NCBI GenBank assembly: GCA_004554705.1
Contig: SFKS01000002.1
Coordinates: forward strand, 35,194-99,193
Source: Clostridiales bacterium
GTDB lineage: Bacteria > Bacillota > Clostridia > TANB77 > CAG-508
Length of the DNA stretch: 64,000 nt
Direction: 5' to 3'
The translations under genes and the position numbers were made by a program. The stretch's first letter is position 1. Every line of letters starts with the position of its first letter. Positions 53,308 to 61,804 of this stretch are shown piece by piece. Under the pieces are notes generated by a model. That model made no database searches. It saw only the letters and a list, made by a program, of their open reading frames with translations, and was not told the origin of the DNA.

Positions 53308-53812
53308 TTAAAACTCTCCCATGAAATCCATTATGAAGTAGTGTTTGTAGTGTTGGGTTTTGTAAAACATGTGTGAGTTCCTTTGCTTCATTGAATAATA
53401 ATATATCTTCGGGGCGTAACATATATGTTTTCCCCTCAAGAGTAAGTTTACTAAAAACCCCATATTTATCATAGTTTGTGTCCAATCGTATAAAGTTAGG
53501 GGCGTTCATAATCATCCCCATTGACTCACTTTCAGGTTTTGGAGAAAATATTGTTGCATAATATGTATTGTTAGTTGGAGCCATGTACATTGATATTAAT
53601 ATTTCTCCGGTATCTTTTATTTTAAACCATGTGTCGGGGTGGTTATTAAAGCGAAGGCCCTTGTTATCACGACATAAGTTGAAAGTTATGCAATTTTCAG
53701 CCTCAGAAACCTCCCATTCATCGTAATATTTATTATTAAGTAATGCTTTTATAATTTTGTCCTCGTTTCCTTTTACTTGAGCAAGTCCATCGTTTTTAAT
53801 ACATTTAATCAT
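53294..53812 (-). CDS. Paralogous protein of unknown function (copy 2)
   Basis: A 172-residue protein. Shared features with copy 1: an N-terminal segment on the pattern KGNEDKIIKALLNNKYYDEW, a central GEILI strand, GMIMNAPNFIRL, then PEDILLFNEAKEL. Start one base after the previous stop. The family is not recognised. Its conserved alpha-beta layout suggests an enzyme-like or binding fold. Confidence 0.55.
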   Translation of the reverse strand: MIKCIKNDGLAQVKGNEDKIIKALLNNKYYDEWEVSEAENCITFNLCRDNKGLRFNNHPDTWFKIKDTGEILISMYMAPTNNTYYATIFSPKPESESMGMIMNAPNFIRLDTNYDKYGVFSKLTLEGKTYMLRPEDILLFNEAKELTHVLQNPTLQTLLHNGFHGRVLNDGA

Positions 53813-54379
53813 TTATCCTCTCTCCTTTTGAATTGGTTGGTATCCATTTTTAACCAAGGTTTTTTTAAAACCATCTCCGTCTGCATCATTAAAAATTGTT
53901 TTAATATTTTTATATTCATTGAATATTATAACTCCACCTTCAAATAATGGGTATGCTTTTTGTTTCTTATCAGTCACTGTATGTACAACGTATTCATGTT
54001 CAGGGGTGATTGTTTGTAGACTGTTAAAGTTTGGTGCTTGTAATAGTAGGTCTGCCCATGCAAGGTCATCAAATTTTCCTTTTTCTTTATGTATAGTGAA
54101 AAGAACTGCTGTATATACTGGGTTTTCTTCTCTTTCTTCTATTAGGATTTCACCCTTTGGTGTTAATCTATAGTATGTTTCTGGGGTGTTTTTGAATGTT
54201 TTTGTTTGTAGTGTGACTGGATGTGTTAATGCAAATTTTGAACCATAAAATTTGTCCTTTTCATATGTGTAACTCCATTTTAAGTAAAATGAATGGTCTT
54301 TTAGGAAGTCTACTATAGTATCTTCATGTCCCCGTACCTGTGTGTAGTCGTCACCGAATTTCTTACATCTTATTTTCAT
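53813..54379 (-). CDS. Paralogous protein of unknown function (copy 1)
   Basis: A 188-residue protein. The first half has GHEDTIVDFLKDHSFYLKW, then KGEILIEE, DLLLQAPNFNSL and GGVIIFNEYKNI, each with a counterpart in copy 2. Site gaggaggagatg, overlapping the previous gene by 4 nt. The three tandem copies (this, the 172-residue copy and the truncated one) imply recent local duplication. Confidence 0.55.
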   Translation of the reverse strand: MKIRCKKFGDDYTQVRGHEDTIVDFLKDHSFYLKWSYTYEKDKFYGSKFALTHPVTLQTKTFKNTPETYYRLTPKGEILIEEREENPVYTAVLFTIHKEKGKFDDLAWADLLLQAPNFNSLQTITPEHEYVVHTVTDKKQKAYPLFEGGVIIFNEYKNIKTIFNDADGDGFKKTLVKNGYQPIQKERG

Positions 54380-54687
54380 TTCATCTCCTCCTCTATGAGT
54401 TTTAAACTGTAATCCATTATTTTCTCTGCAATATCATCAGGCAAGTCACATACCATTACAATTCGATTTCCATTGTTTAATCTGTCTTTTATTTCCCATC
54501 TTTCTAACCCCCTATATTTTTTTTCGTACCTATCTATCTTACACTTTTCAACCCGGTCACCCCATCGTGCTACTTCTTTATTTGTCTGATAAGTAGCATA
54601 CCAATTCAAGAATAGTATTATACTGAAAATGCTTACAAGTATTAATATGCAGATAATTAAATTACAATTATTATTAACTTTTATCAT
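54376..54687 (-). CDS. Membrane-anchored small protein
   Basis: A 103-residue protein with one membrane helix near the N-terminus (about 8-28, LIICILILVSIFSIILFLNW) and a charged domain containing RYEKKYRGLERWEIKDRL. Site gatgaggta. It precedes the paralogue family genes; function unknown. Confidence 0.5.
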   Translation of the reverse strand: MIKVNNNCNLIICILILVSIFSIILFLNWYATYQTNKEVARWGDRVEKCKIDRYEKKYRGLERWEIKDRLNNGNRIVMVCDLPDDIAEKIMDYSLKLIEEEMK

Positions 54688-54715
54688 ATTTTCTTTACCT
54701 CATCAAGTATTTTTG

Positions 54716-54988
54716 TTATTTCTTTAATTGTAAATAATAATGTAGTGGTTGATTAGAATGTTTTCTAACTCCAAATAAACCAAAATCATCTTTATATTCA
54801 TTTGATTGAGCTTCTAATAATTTTTCGATTTGTGAATCTGTAAGATTAAGAAAATGTATTTCTTTTCTTGCGAAACGAACAAAATCTTTAATTCCTAATT
54901 TATTTAATAAATTAATTATTTTTTGCATTTTATCCTCATCCACCTCTGCATCATACAATGGAAGAAAAGTATACCCCTCATCAGTCAT
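54716..54988 (-). CDS. Unknown 90-residue protein
   Basis: A mostly helical protein starting at ATG 54988 (site aagaggcg), overlapping the previous gene by 4 nt. It has an acidic N-terminal half and ends in YLQLKK. No family recognised. Confidence 0.45.
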   Translation of the reverse strand: MTDEGYTFLPLYDAEVDEDKMQKIINLLNKLGIKDFVRFARKEIHFLNLTDSQIEKLLEAQSNEYKDDFGLFGVRKHSNQPLHYYLQLKK

Positions 54989-55344
54989 TTTAACGCCTCT
55001 TTATCTTTATAATCTTCTTTTTTAGTAATTAAGGAAATAATTTTATTTAAAGGTTTTATACTTTTTTCTGCAGAATGACGAGCATAATTTTGTGGAAGAG
55101 TGTATGTTGATAAATTGTTCTTTTTTACTTTGTCGAATTCTCCATTTTCTATTTTTTCGATTAAATTTTCATAAATACGAATAACATTCATCATAGACTC
55201 ATACATGAGATTTTTAATTATATACTCTTGTCTATGATTATACATTAAGGAACTGATTAATTCTTTTTGTAGAATAACAACCTGTTCGTTATATTCTCTT
55301 TTTTGTTTTTTTAGGTAGGATATTAATAATTTTTCTTCAATCAT
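54985..55344 (-). CDS. Basic coiled-coil protein
   Basis: A 119-residue helical protein with an N-terminal coiled coil (ISYLKKQKREYNEQVVILQK) and a basic C-terminus. Its ATG directly follows the previous stop, with agaggtg as site. Function unknown. Confidence 0.45.
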   Translation of the reverse strand: MIEEKLLISYLKKQKREYNEQVVILQKELISSLMYNHRQEYIIKNLMYESMMNVIRIYENLIEKIENGEFDKVKKNNLSTYTLPQNYARHSAEKSIKPLNKIISLITKKEDYKDKEALK

Positions 55345-55497
55345 TTATTTTTTCACCTCTTTCAGTTTATCATGAATCCAACTCTTATCCCTTTCTTTTT
55401 TTAATTCATTACAAATATATTTAAGCACCTCACAATTCATACGACCTGCTATCTCTTCAGGGTGTTCTTCAAAATATTTCTCCCAATTATCTATCAT
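55345..55497 (-). CDS. 50-residue protein
   Basis: A short gene (MIDNWEKYFEEHPEEIAGRM..) with two Cys and a charged helix. It abuts the next gene exactly and contains that gene's ribosome site. It appears to be the first gene of the leftward operon whose promoter region is around 55.55-55.6 kb. Unknown. Confidence 0.5.
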   Translation of the reverse strand: MIDNWEKYFEEHPEEIAGRMNCEVLKYICNELKKERDKSWIHDKLKEVKK

Positions 55498-55574
55498 TCT
55501 ATCTAATGCTCATGCACTTTCACTTTGTTTTTGTTTTGTGTGGGGGTTGTTTTTCTTTTTGTAGTATATTATAT

Positions 55575-55600
55575 CATTTCCTATATTTATAGTTTTTGAT
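55575..55600 (-). promoter_or_regulatory. Promoter-like region for the 55.5 kb operon
   Basis: On the minus strand ATCAAAAACTATAAATATAGG fits a BRE (CAAAAAC) plus TATA. It lies about 80-100 nt upstream of ATG 55497, just after the terminator of the primase operon. The same ACTATAAATATA block occurs again at 60.19 and 60.86 kb. Confidence 0.45.
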
Positions 55601-55609
55601 TTTTTTAAA

Positions 55610-55638
55610 AAAAAACCAACAACATCTGTTGGTTTTTT
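55610..55638. terminator. Hairpin terminator of the primase operon
   Basis: AAAAAACCAACA / TGTTGGTTTTTT is a 12-bp stem with a 5-nt loop, A/T runs on both sides. It lies downstream of the primase gene on the minus strand and should end that transcript; it is symmetrical enough to work both ways. Confidence 0.75.
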
Positions 55639-55935
55639 TTAAAATGTTATTCCAATCACAATACTATATTTATACATTCATGGTATTTAAATGTTACGAT
55701 TATTAAGAAGAAAAAATAATAAAAAGTAAGAACCTAACAAAGTTAAGAAGAAAAAAATATTTAAAGTGAAATACAGGGGGGAGGGATAAATGTGGGGGGT
55801 TGTTGTATTTTTTTTTAAATAAATATATTCTTCTGAGTGTTAGGTATGTAATAGGTATTAATAATTTTACTTATAAAGGTTTTTTCAAAAAAAATATATA
55901 ACGGGTGTTATAAAAAAAACCCATCATAAAATACA
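55639..55935. other. AT-rich intergenic region downstream of the primase gene
   Basis: About 300 nt without a convincing gene. It contains A-runs, a G-rich patch (aggggggaggg, near 55775-55790), and at 55897-55912 one palindrome of the TATAAC-N4-GTTATA type (spacer gggt), the same kind as in the origin region at 59.4-59.8 kb. Nothing else recognised. Confidence 0.5.
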
Positions 55936-58845
55936 TTATTGAGGGAATTCTTTTTCATTAGACTCTGGTAACTCGCCCGTATTAATCCATGTGAAGAAGT
56001 TATCCATATCAAAGAGTATAAATCTTTTTTGTGTCCCTCCATTTATTCTCATTCTAACATATTGTCTATTTAATAGTCCAGCTATTGCTTCTACGTTCAT
56101 TTTTACGGGGCTTCTTTGTTTTCTTGCTTCGTTTTTTATTCTGGCAGTTATTCCGACGATTTGTTTTTCTTCGTCGTATACGATGTAGTCTAGTATTCCT
56201 TCGTCGCTTAATCCTTTTATCCATTCTTCGTTGGTTAATTCTGGTTTGGAGAAGCGTCCCATGCTTTCGTTGTTTTTCATTATGAGTTTATCTTCTATGT
56301 TTTTAGATTTGTATTGATTTATTGTGGTTAGTATTATGTTTCTAATGTCTTCTACGATGTCTTGGTCTGCTTCCTCCATAGTTCTTGCGTCTTCATATGG
56401 TTGTAGGAACCATGTGTAGTCTTGTATGTTGAGTTGTGCGTATTCTGTTAATTGTTTGATGAATATGTTTCGTAGGTCTTCGATTGGGGTTAGTAGTAGT
56501 TTTTGTATTGGGATAGTGGTACTGTAGTATGTTATGTAGTCTCCGATTGCGTGGAGTATTTTGAATTTTGATGTGTTGATATTTCCGTTGAAATTGTATC
56601 TTTCGTTGAATAGGTTGTAGTCTGTGTTGTTGAATCTTTCTTGGCTTGTCATTGTTATGAGTGTGCTTCTACGGACGATTGCTGCGTCTTCGGGGAGTGT
56701 TACGTTACTGGTGTAGATTACATTACTGTACCCATATACATCGTAGCCGGGTTTTCTGATGATTTTGTTGTCTACATTGATTTTTATTAAATCTTCGACT
56801 TCGGAGTGTGGTCCTACTAGGCTTTCACATTCATTTATTATGATGCCTGTTCCTGTTTGTGATACTGCTCTTCCGTATTGTGCTGGTGTTTTGCATGTGC
56901 TTCCGGGTTTTTCTGTGAGTTCGTTTATTGGTGTCCATATGAGCATGCCTATTTGGGAGAGTGTTGTTTTTGCTGTTCTTGATGCTCCATGTATGAATAG
57001 GCTTGGTATTGGTTCTCCGTCTTCTTTTCTGATGAAGCTGTATGGGCTGGTTAGACAGTATCGTAGGATTCCTGTTATTTTTGTTTTATCTCCTTTGTAC
57101 CATTCATAAAGGTCTTTTAATAGTTGTAATGCTTTTTGTACTTGTTCAGGGGCTGGTTTATCTTCTTCGATATTTATGCTTCCTTCTCCTTTACTTCTTA
57201 CTATTTCGTGTTTTTCCGGGTGTATGAATATGCCGGGTACGGGTACATCTATTTTGAAGTTTATAAGGTTGTTTTCTCTGAAATAATGTGTTATTTTATT
57301 CATTAAGTCGGGGAAAATATTTTGGGTAAGTACTGCTCCAGCGTCTTTTCTAATTTGAGCTACACATGTAGGGAAGCCTTTAACGTCAGCGTTTTTGTCT
57401 GTTGCTATGTGTTGTATTTTTTTATTGTTTGTGTTTATAGTGTATTTGATTTCGCAGATACTTGAGGCTTTTTTGTCCATTATATTATCACGTAGGTTGA
57501 TTTCGTCTATTACGAATCCCGTTATGATTTTTTGTGTTTTTCGTGTGGGTTGTCCTTGCCAGTGATGTTCTGCGTTAAATTCATAGTATCCTTCTTTTGC
57601 TGCTTTATTTAATGTTTTGTATCCGGGAATTTGTAGTTTGTTTTCTTTAGCATAATTTATAAGGTCCATTTTGATATCATTGAGTGTAGATAATACTTCT
57701 TTTTCAGTTCTCATTGTGCAGGTGTTGTAGTCTAGTATGATTGTTTCGTCCTTGTTTTTGAATTGGTATTCATTATGTAAGGCTTTTTCTAGTTGGAATG
57801 CCCATTTGTTTCCGTAGCCCGGTTCTACTGTCTCGTTTAGTTTTTGTATGAGTGTGGGTAGGCCGGTTTTGTTGGTTTGTGTTCTGTATTGTGGGTTCCA
57901 TTCTCGTAGGAAGTCTTTTTTTGTTTTTGTATTGTTTTTGAATTGTATTGTTTCGGTGATTTTGTTTATGATTGTTTCTGCTGTTTCTATGTCTATGTGT
58001 TGGCTGAGGTAGTGTGATAGTGGTAGTAGTACGTTTGTGTGTTTGCTGTTTTGGAGTTTTTGGAATGCCGTTTGTATTAGTTGTGTTATTTGTTGTATAT
58101 TATTTGGAGTATTACTTTTTACGGTTTTAGTATTACTTCGTGTGGGTGCATCCTGAATCCATGTGAAGCCAGATTCTAAAAGGACTTTTTTAACCCACTC
58201 GTTAATATCTTCTATAGCATTGTTGAAATCTGGGTTGAATATTACTCCAGTTTGAAGTATTTCATATTCGAATCCATCGACTGTACTTCCCCCTAATACG
58301 ATTTGTCTGTTTTGGTGTGTGAATATTTCTATGCTGTTTTCCAGTTTGTGGTTACTGTATTCTTTTAATTCATCAGGTAGGTGTTCTTCGGATGGGAGTT
58401 TTAAGTGTGTGCTGGTGTAGTGGTCGTTATCGTTAGTGTAGTTTGCTTGTGTTTTGTTCCAGCAGAATATATGGTATCCATTAGGTGATTTGTGTATTTC
58501 GAAGCGTTTGTCGTTTTTTATGTATTGGTAGAGTGTTTGGAATAAGTATTCGGTGGAACCGGGGATTTTTTGGTTTTGTATTGTTAGGCCGTCTATGTCT
58601 ATGCAGGCGAGACTGTATCCATGTGTGTCGTGGTTCCAGCCGGTCATTATTCCGTAGTTTCCTTGGTGTGTTGTTAGTTGTTCTGGTGTTTGTATTGTTG
58701 TGCTCCAGTTTTTTGTTTGTGGGTATTTTTGGTTGGGTGGTATTGGTATTAGGCGTATGCTTTTGTCTTCTTGTTCTGTGCAGACGATGTTGAATTTGTG
58801 TATGTTGGGTGCTTGATGTTTTTGTGTTAGTGTTTTGTAATTCAT
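55936..58845 (-). CDS. Primase-polymerase / helicase fusion protein
   Basis: A 969-residue protein. The N-terminal domain has the bifunctional primase/polymerase signatures: ACIDIDG (Asp83, Asp85), KSPNGYHIF and later NRQIVLGGS. After a linker, a C-terminal AAA+ helicase domain carries a Walker A-like HGASRTAKTT (about 620) and Walker B-like IIINECES (about 670). This plan is common in archaeal viruses and plasmids and would start synthesis and unwind DNA. It overlaps the AbrB-type regulator gene by 4 nt and lies directly beside the iteron region, which supports its role in initiation. Confidence 0.85.
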   Translation of the reverse strand: MNYKTLTQKHQAPNIHKFNIVCTEQEDKSIRLIPIPPNQKYPQTKNWSTTIQTPEQLTTHQGNYGIMTGWNHDTHGYSLACIDIDGLTIQNQKIPGSTEYLFQTLYQYIKNDKRFEIHKSPNGYHIFCWNKTQANYTNDNDHYTSTHLKLPSEEHLPDELKEYSNHKLENSIEIFTHQNRQIVLGGSTVDGFEYEILQTGVIFNPDFNNAIEDINEWVKKVLLESGFTWIQDAPTRSNTKTVKSNTPNNIQQITQLIQTAFQKLQNSKHTNVLLPLSHYLSQHIDIETAETIINKITETIQFKNNTKTKKDFLREWNPQYRTQTNKTGLPTLIQKLNETVEPGYGNKWAFQLEKALHNEYQFKNKDETIILDYNTCTMRTEKEVLSTLNDIKMDLINYAKENKLQIPGYKTLNKAAKEGYYEFNAEHHWQGQPTRKTQKIITGFVIDEINLRDNIMDKKASSICEIKYTINTNNKKIQHIATDKNADVKGFPTCVAQIRKDAGAVLTQNIFPDLMNKITHYFRENNLINFKIDVPVPGIFIHPEKHEIVRSKGEGSINIEEDKPAPEQVQKALQLLKDLYEWYKGDKTKITGILRYCLTSPYSFIRKEDGEPIPSLFIHGASRTAKTTLSQIGMLIWTPINELTEKPGSTCKTPAQYGRAVSQTGTGIIINECESLVGPHSEVEDLIKINVDNKIIRKPGYDVYGYSNVIYTSNVTLPEDAAIVRRSTLITMTSQERFNNTDYNLFNERYNFNGNINTSKFKILHAIGDYITYYSTTIPIQKLLLTPIEDLRNIFIKQLTEYAQLNIQDYTWFLQPYEDARTMEEADQDIVEDIRNIILTTINQYKSKNIEDKLIMKNNESMGRFSKPELTNEEWIKGLSDEGILDYIVYDEEKQIVGITARIKNEARKQRSPVKMNVEAIAGLLNRQYVRMRINGGTQKRFILFDMDNFFTWINTGELPESNEKEFPQ

Positions 58846-59177
58846 TGTGTGGTTTCCTCTTGTTTGATGGTTATTTGTTCGTTTTCGGGGTTTAGGTGCC
58901 AGTGTAGGGTGCTTCCTGTTTTTATTTTTGTTTGTTGTGCGTATTGTTTTGGTATTACTAGTATGTGGCTTCCTCCGAGCGTTCTTGTTTTCATTTTTTT
59001 GTGTTCTTTGTTGATGGGTTGGGTTTCTTGTATTGTTAGTGTGTTGTCGGGGTTTGGGTGTATGTATAGTGGTTGTCCTTTTTGTAGGTTTAGTATTTTT
59101 ACGAACATTTTAGGTATTACTGTTGTCACACTTTTGTGTGAATTTATTATTTTTGTTTTATCTTCTATTGTTATCAT
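58842..59177 (-). CDS. Double AbrB/SpoVT-type regulator
   Basis: A 111-residue protein with two swapped-hairpin AbrB-like units: SVTTVIPKMFVKILNLQKGQ (about 17-50) and GGSHILVIPKQYAQQTKIKTG (about 68-105), each ending in a beta hairpin. One chain would form the usual two-unit DNA-binding platform. It starts at ATG 59177 with no ribosome site; a TATA box about 25-35 nt upstream suggests a leaderless mRNA. It is cotranscribed with the primase, and the palindromes next to it are plausible targets. Confidence 0.7.
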   Translation of the reverse strand: MITIEDKTKIINSHKSVTTVIPKMFVKILNLQKGQPLYIHPNPDNTLTIQETQPINKEHKKMKTRTLGGSHILVIPKQYAQQTKIKTGSTLHWHLNPENEQITIKQEETTQ

Positions 59178-59202
59178 GTGTTGTTTGTTTGTTGGGTGGG
59201 GT

Positions 59203-59213
59203 ATATAAATTTA
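59203..59213 (-). promoter_or_regulatory. Promoter of the AbrB-primase operon
   Basis: On the minus strand GACGATAAATTTATATACCCC has a purine-rich BRE-like part and a TTTATATA box. A start about 25 nt downstream coincides with ATG 59177, giving a leaderless transcript. Confidence 0.6.
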
Positions 59214-59363
59214 TCGTCAAAAAAATATTACACAAAAAAAATATTTTTTTTACACATATATAAATAACTAACAAAATATTTTATTAGCAATTACATAATC
59301 CATACAAAAAAAAATATATAAAAATGAACACTTTACAACACTTTTTCCTTTTCATTGTTATTT

Positions 59364-60010
59364 TATTCAGCATTTTCACATATTCACTAAACACAACAAC
59401 AATATAACAAGCGTTATATTAACCCAACGCATCTAATTCATAGAAGAAGAGTACAATATATATAATCTATAATAGTTATGTGTTCAGTATTTTTATTTTT
59501 TATTGTTATTTTGTTCAATATTTTATAAAATATACTAAACAATTATTAATACACTATATAAAAAAAACCAAAAGAGTGTAAAAAATATACGATATAACAT
59601 GCGTTATATTCATCAGATGCATTTCTAATTCATATAAGGGGAGAATACAAAAAAGAATATGTTCAACATTTTTATTTTTCTTTGTTATTTTGTTCAATGT
59701 TTTATAAATTATACTGAACAATGATTAATAATTCATATAAAAAGGGGGGAGATATATAAAAAATATATAATATAACGTGTGTTATATTTTCAGGTGTGGG
59801 ATTAATTCATATTGTGGGGGGTTTTTATGGAGATTTGTATTTGTGTGTTTGTTCAGGTTTTTTTTATTTTGTTGTTATTTTGTTCAGTGTTTTTGGGTTT
59901 TTGTTGAACAGTTGTGTTTTTGTTTTTTGTTTATGGTTTGCATTTTATTTGTTCAGCTTTTTTTGATTTTGTTGTTATTTTGTTCAGTGTTTTTGGGTTT
60001 TTGCTGAACA
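59364..60010. repeat. Five iterons with TGTTCA boxes: candidate replication origin
   Basis: Five copies of a motif TGTTCA-N18-TGAACA (30 nt) occur at 59364-59393 (degenerate), 59512-59541, 59691-59720, 59881-59910 and 59981-60010. In the last four a further TGTTCA lies exactly 31 nt upstream of the first box (59481, 59660, 59850, 59950). The sequence TTGTTATTTTGTTCA overlaps the box each time. Fixed spacing and repeated boxes are typical of initiator-binding iterons. The array lies between the primase operon and an AT-rich, T/G-rich tract. Confidence 0.75.
59401..59788. repeat. Palindromes AATATAAC-N4-GTTATATT between iterons
   Basis: Perfect or near-perfect palindromes at 59401-59420 (spacer aagc), 59592-59609 (atgc) and 59769-59788 (gtgt), each lying in the gap after an iteron and followed 10-20 nt later by TAATTCATA. 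Further copies are at 61017-61032 and 55897-55912. They may be operators for the nearby regulator or part of the initiator site. Confidence 0.65.
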
Positions 60011-60103
60011 GTTGTAAGTGACTCTTTTTTGGCTTGTTTTGGATTGTTAGTTTTTTTTACCATATTTTTGTATTGGGGGATTTATGGTATAGTGGTAGTT
60101 GTT

Positions 60104-60177
60104 CTCTGGTAATATTTGAGGTAGAGTGGTAGTAGTGGTGAGTGTGCTCTGGTAATATTTGAGGTAAAGTAGTAGTT
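60104..60177 (+). repeat. 31-nt tandem direct repeat
   Basis: Two copies (60104-60134 and 60147-60177) of a 31-nt unit that begins CTCTGGTAATATTTGAGGTA and ends with AGTAG-type GTAGT blocks, 43 nt apart with few mismatches; a partial third (GGTATAGTGGTAGT) precedes them. No open frame or promoter is linked. It could be part of the origin or a binding array. Confidence 0.5.
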
Positions 60178-60930
60178 TCTGTATATATTTATAGTTTTCT
60201 TCTGTCTTGTTTTCAATAGTTTTGGCACAGTGTGTCAGTGCTTGAGTCAGTTATTTACTTGCTCTATTTTCTTTGTTTTGTGTTTTATTGATTTGTGTGT
60301 TTTTGTTTTTGTTTTTACTTGATTTTAGTTGCTTTTGCTTAAATTTTGGTGTTTTTCTGGTCTTTATTTTTGTTTTTAGCCTATTATTATTATTATTATT
60401 TTATTGATATAATTAAATAATATAATATATAATATAATATATATAACATAATTTTTTTTCTTTTTTTTTTCTTTTCTTCATGAGGGTATGTTTTTTTTTT
60501 GGCTTTTTTTTGGCTCACCGTTTTGGTGTGTTGTTTTGTTCATTTTTTTGTGGTGCTGCCGCATGGTTTGTGTGGGGGTGTGGGGGTTGTGGGTGGTGTG
60601 TTTTTGTGGGTGTGTTTTTTTGTCGGGTTTTTTTTACATTTTGTGTTTTTGTTTTGTTGTGTGTGTGTTGGGTGTGTGTTTTTTTGTTTTGTTGGTTGTT
60701 TATTTTGATAGTGTTGTTGGTTGGTGTTGTTTTGGTGTGGTGTTTGTTTGTTTATTTTGGGGGTTGTTGTTGTTTTTGTTTTTTTGTTGTGTTTTGATGT
60801 GTATGTGGTGTGTGTTTTTTTGGGTTTTTGTTGTTTTTTGGGGTTTTTGGTATATATTTATAGTTTTTGTGGGGGTATGAAAAACACCATGAAATCAACC
60901 ACTAAAAAACACAATATTTTACAACTTTTG
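60178..60930. other. Non-coding T/G-rich tract with an AT-rich patch
   Basis: From 60180 to 60470 the sequence is T-rich and includes an AT patch (60385-60445, many TATAAT-like steps) suited to unwinding. From about 60480 to 60870 the plus strand is almost only T and G. Long frames here would encode Phe/Val/Cys/Trp-rich chains without ribosome sites and are taken as artefacts. Two minus-strand TATA-like blocks (about 60190 and 60857, ACTATAAATATATA) could give A/C-rich transcripts without obvious genes. Confidence 0.5.
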
Positions 60931-61032
60931 AACATCAATATTTTCAATTGAACAATTGAACATTTTATAATCTCGACTCCACTATAATGAATTTTTTTAT
61001 GCGTGGTATTTTTTTTTATAACATATGTTATA
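60929..61032. repeat. Extra TGAACA boxes and palindrome at the right edge
   Basis: Three TGAACA boxes in one orientation (60929, 60949, 60957) and a TATAAC-ATAT-GTTATA palindrome (61017-61032) repeat the elements of the main array, so the origin-like region extends to about 61.03 kb around the T/G-rich tract. Confidence 0.55.
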
Positions 61033-61804
61033 TTTTTTATTCTGTAAAAGTAGAAATGAAAATATATAAATAAAAAAAAAGAGTATATGTTTTTTTTTGT
61101 TGAGAGTATAGTGGGAAATTGGGAGAAGAAAAAAGAGTGATAAGTTTTTTTTTGTGGTGAAAAGAATTTGAACAAGAATAAGGATTTTTTTTAAAACTTA
61201 TCTATTTCCTTTTTTTTCTTCTCCTTTTTATATAATACGGGGAATGTTTTTTTTTTGTAAATTAAGAAGAAATAAGAATATTTTTTTTGGAAAATATGAT
61301 TTTTTTTTACTAGGTGATAATAGTTTATAATCTTCTTTCTTTTTTTTTTGGTCCGTAGTTAAGGAATGTTTTTTCCCCATATTATATATGTGTTTTATTT
61401 TTTGAAAACTACATAGATTTTTTTTTAGAACCTACACGGGCTCATTATGAATGTTTTGACAGTTAAAAAACTGTAGTACATTTTTTGTAATGTACACTTT
61501 CTTTTATGTTTTTCTTTATATATATATTTTTTGTTTTGTATAGTAATCGTAAGGTATAAATATATCTTCTGTATATATTATATAATTGAAAGAAGTAAAA
61601 AAAAGGAAAAAGAAAGAGAGGTCTTCTATAAAAAAGAAAAATCGGATATTTTTATTTACATTTTAAAGAGTTATGTGTTTTGGTAATAAATTTGTTGTTT
61701 TCTTTTTTTATTTAGCTTGGTGTGTTTATTATTTTTCTTTTTCTTTTTCTTTTATTCTTCTTTTAATTTTTTTTAAATTACTTTTTTTTGGAGATTTTTT
61801 ACTT
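61033..61804. other. Poly-T-rich leader region before thyA
   Basis: Non-coding. It contains many runs of eight or more T and a repeated GGAATGTTTTTT (near 61240 and 61363). Two adjacent hairpins lie at 61459-61474 (ACAGTT / AACTGT) and 61476-61495 (GTACATT / AATGTAC), followed by T-rich DNA. A TATA-like TATATATTATATAA near 61575 may serve thyA. A frame opening at 61673 is only an N-terminal extension of thyA through T-rich DNA. Confidence 0.5.

Noticed and set aside
60480..60880. Overlapping plus-strand open frames of 69-130 codons rich in Phe, Val, Cys and Trp
   Set aside because: They are by-products of a nearly pure T/G strand; no ribosome sites, several frames open at once, and the composition is unlike real membrane proteins.
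61673..61804. Hydrophobic N-terminal extension of thyA from the upstream ATG
   Set aside because: It is encoded by poly-T-rich DNA without a ribosome site; the ATG at 61805 has ggagat upstream and matches the family length.
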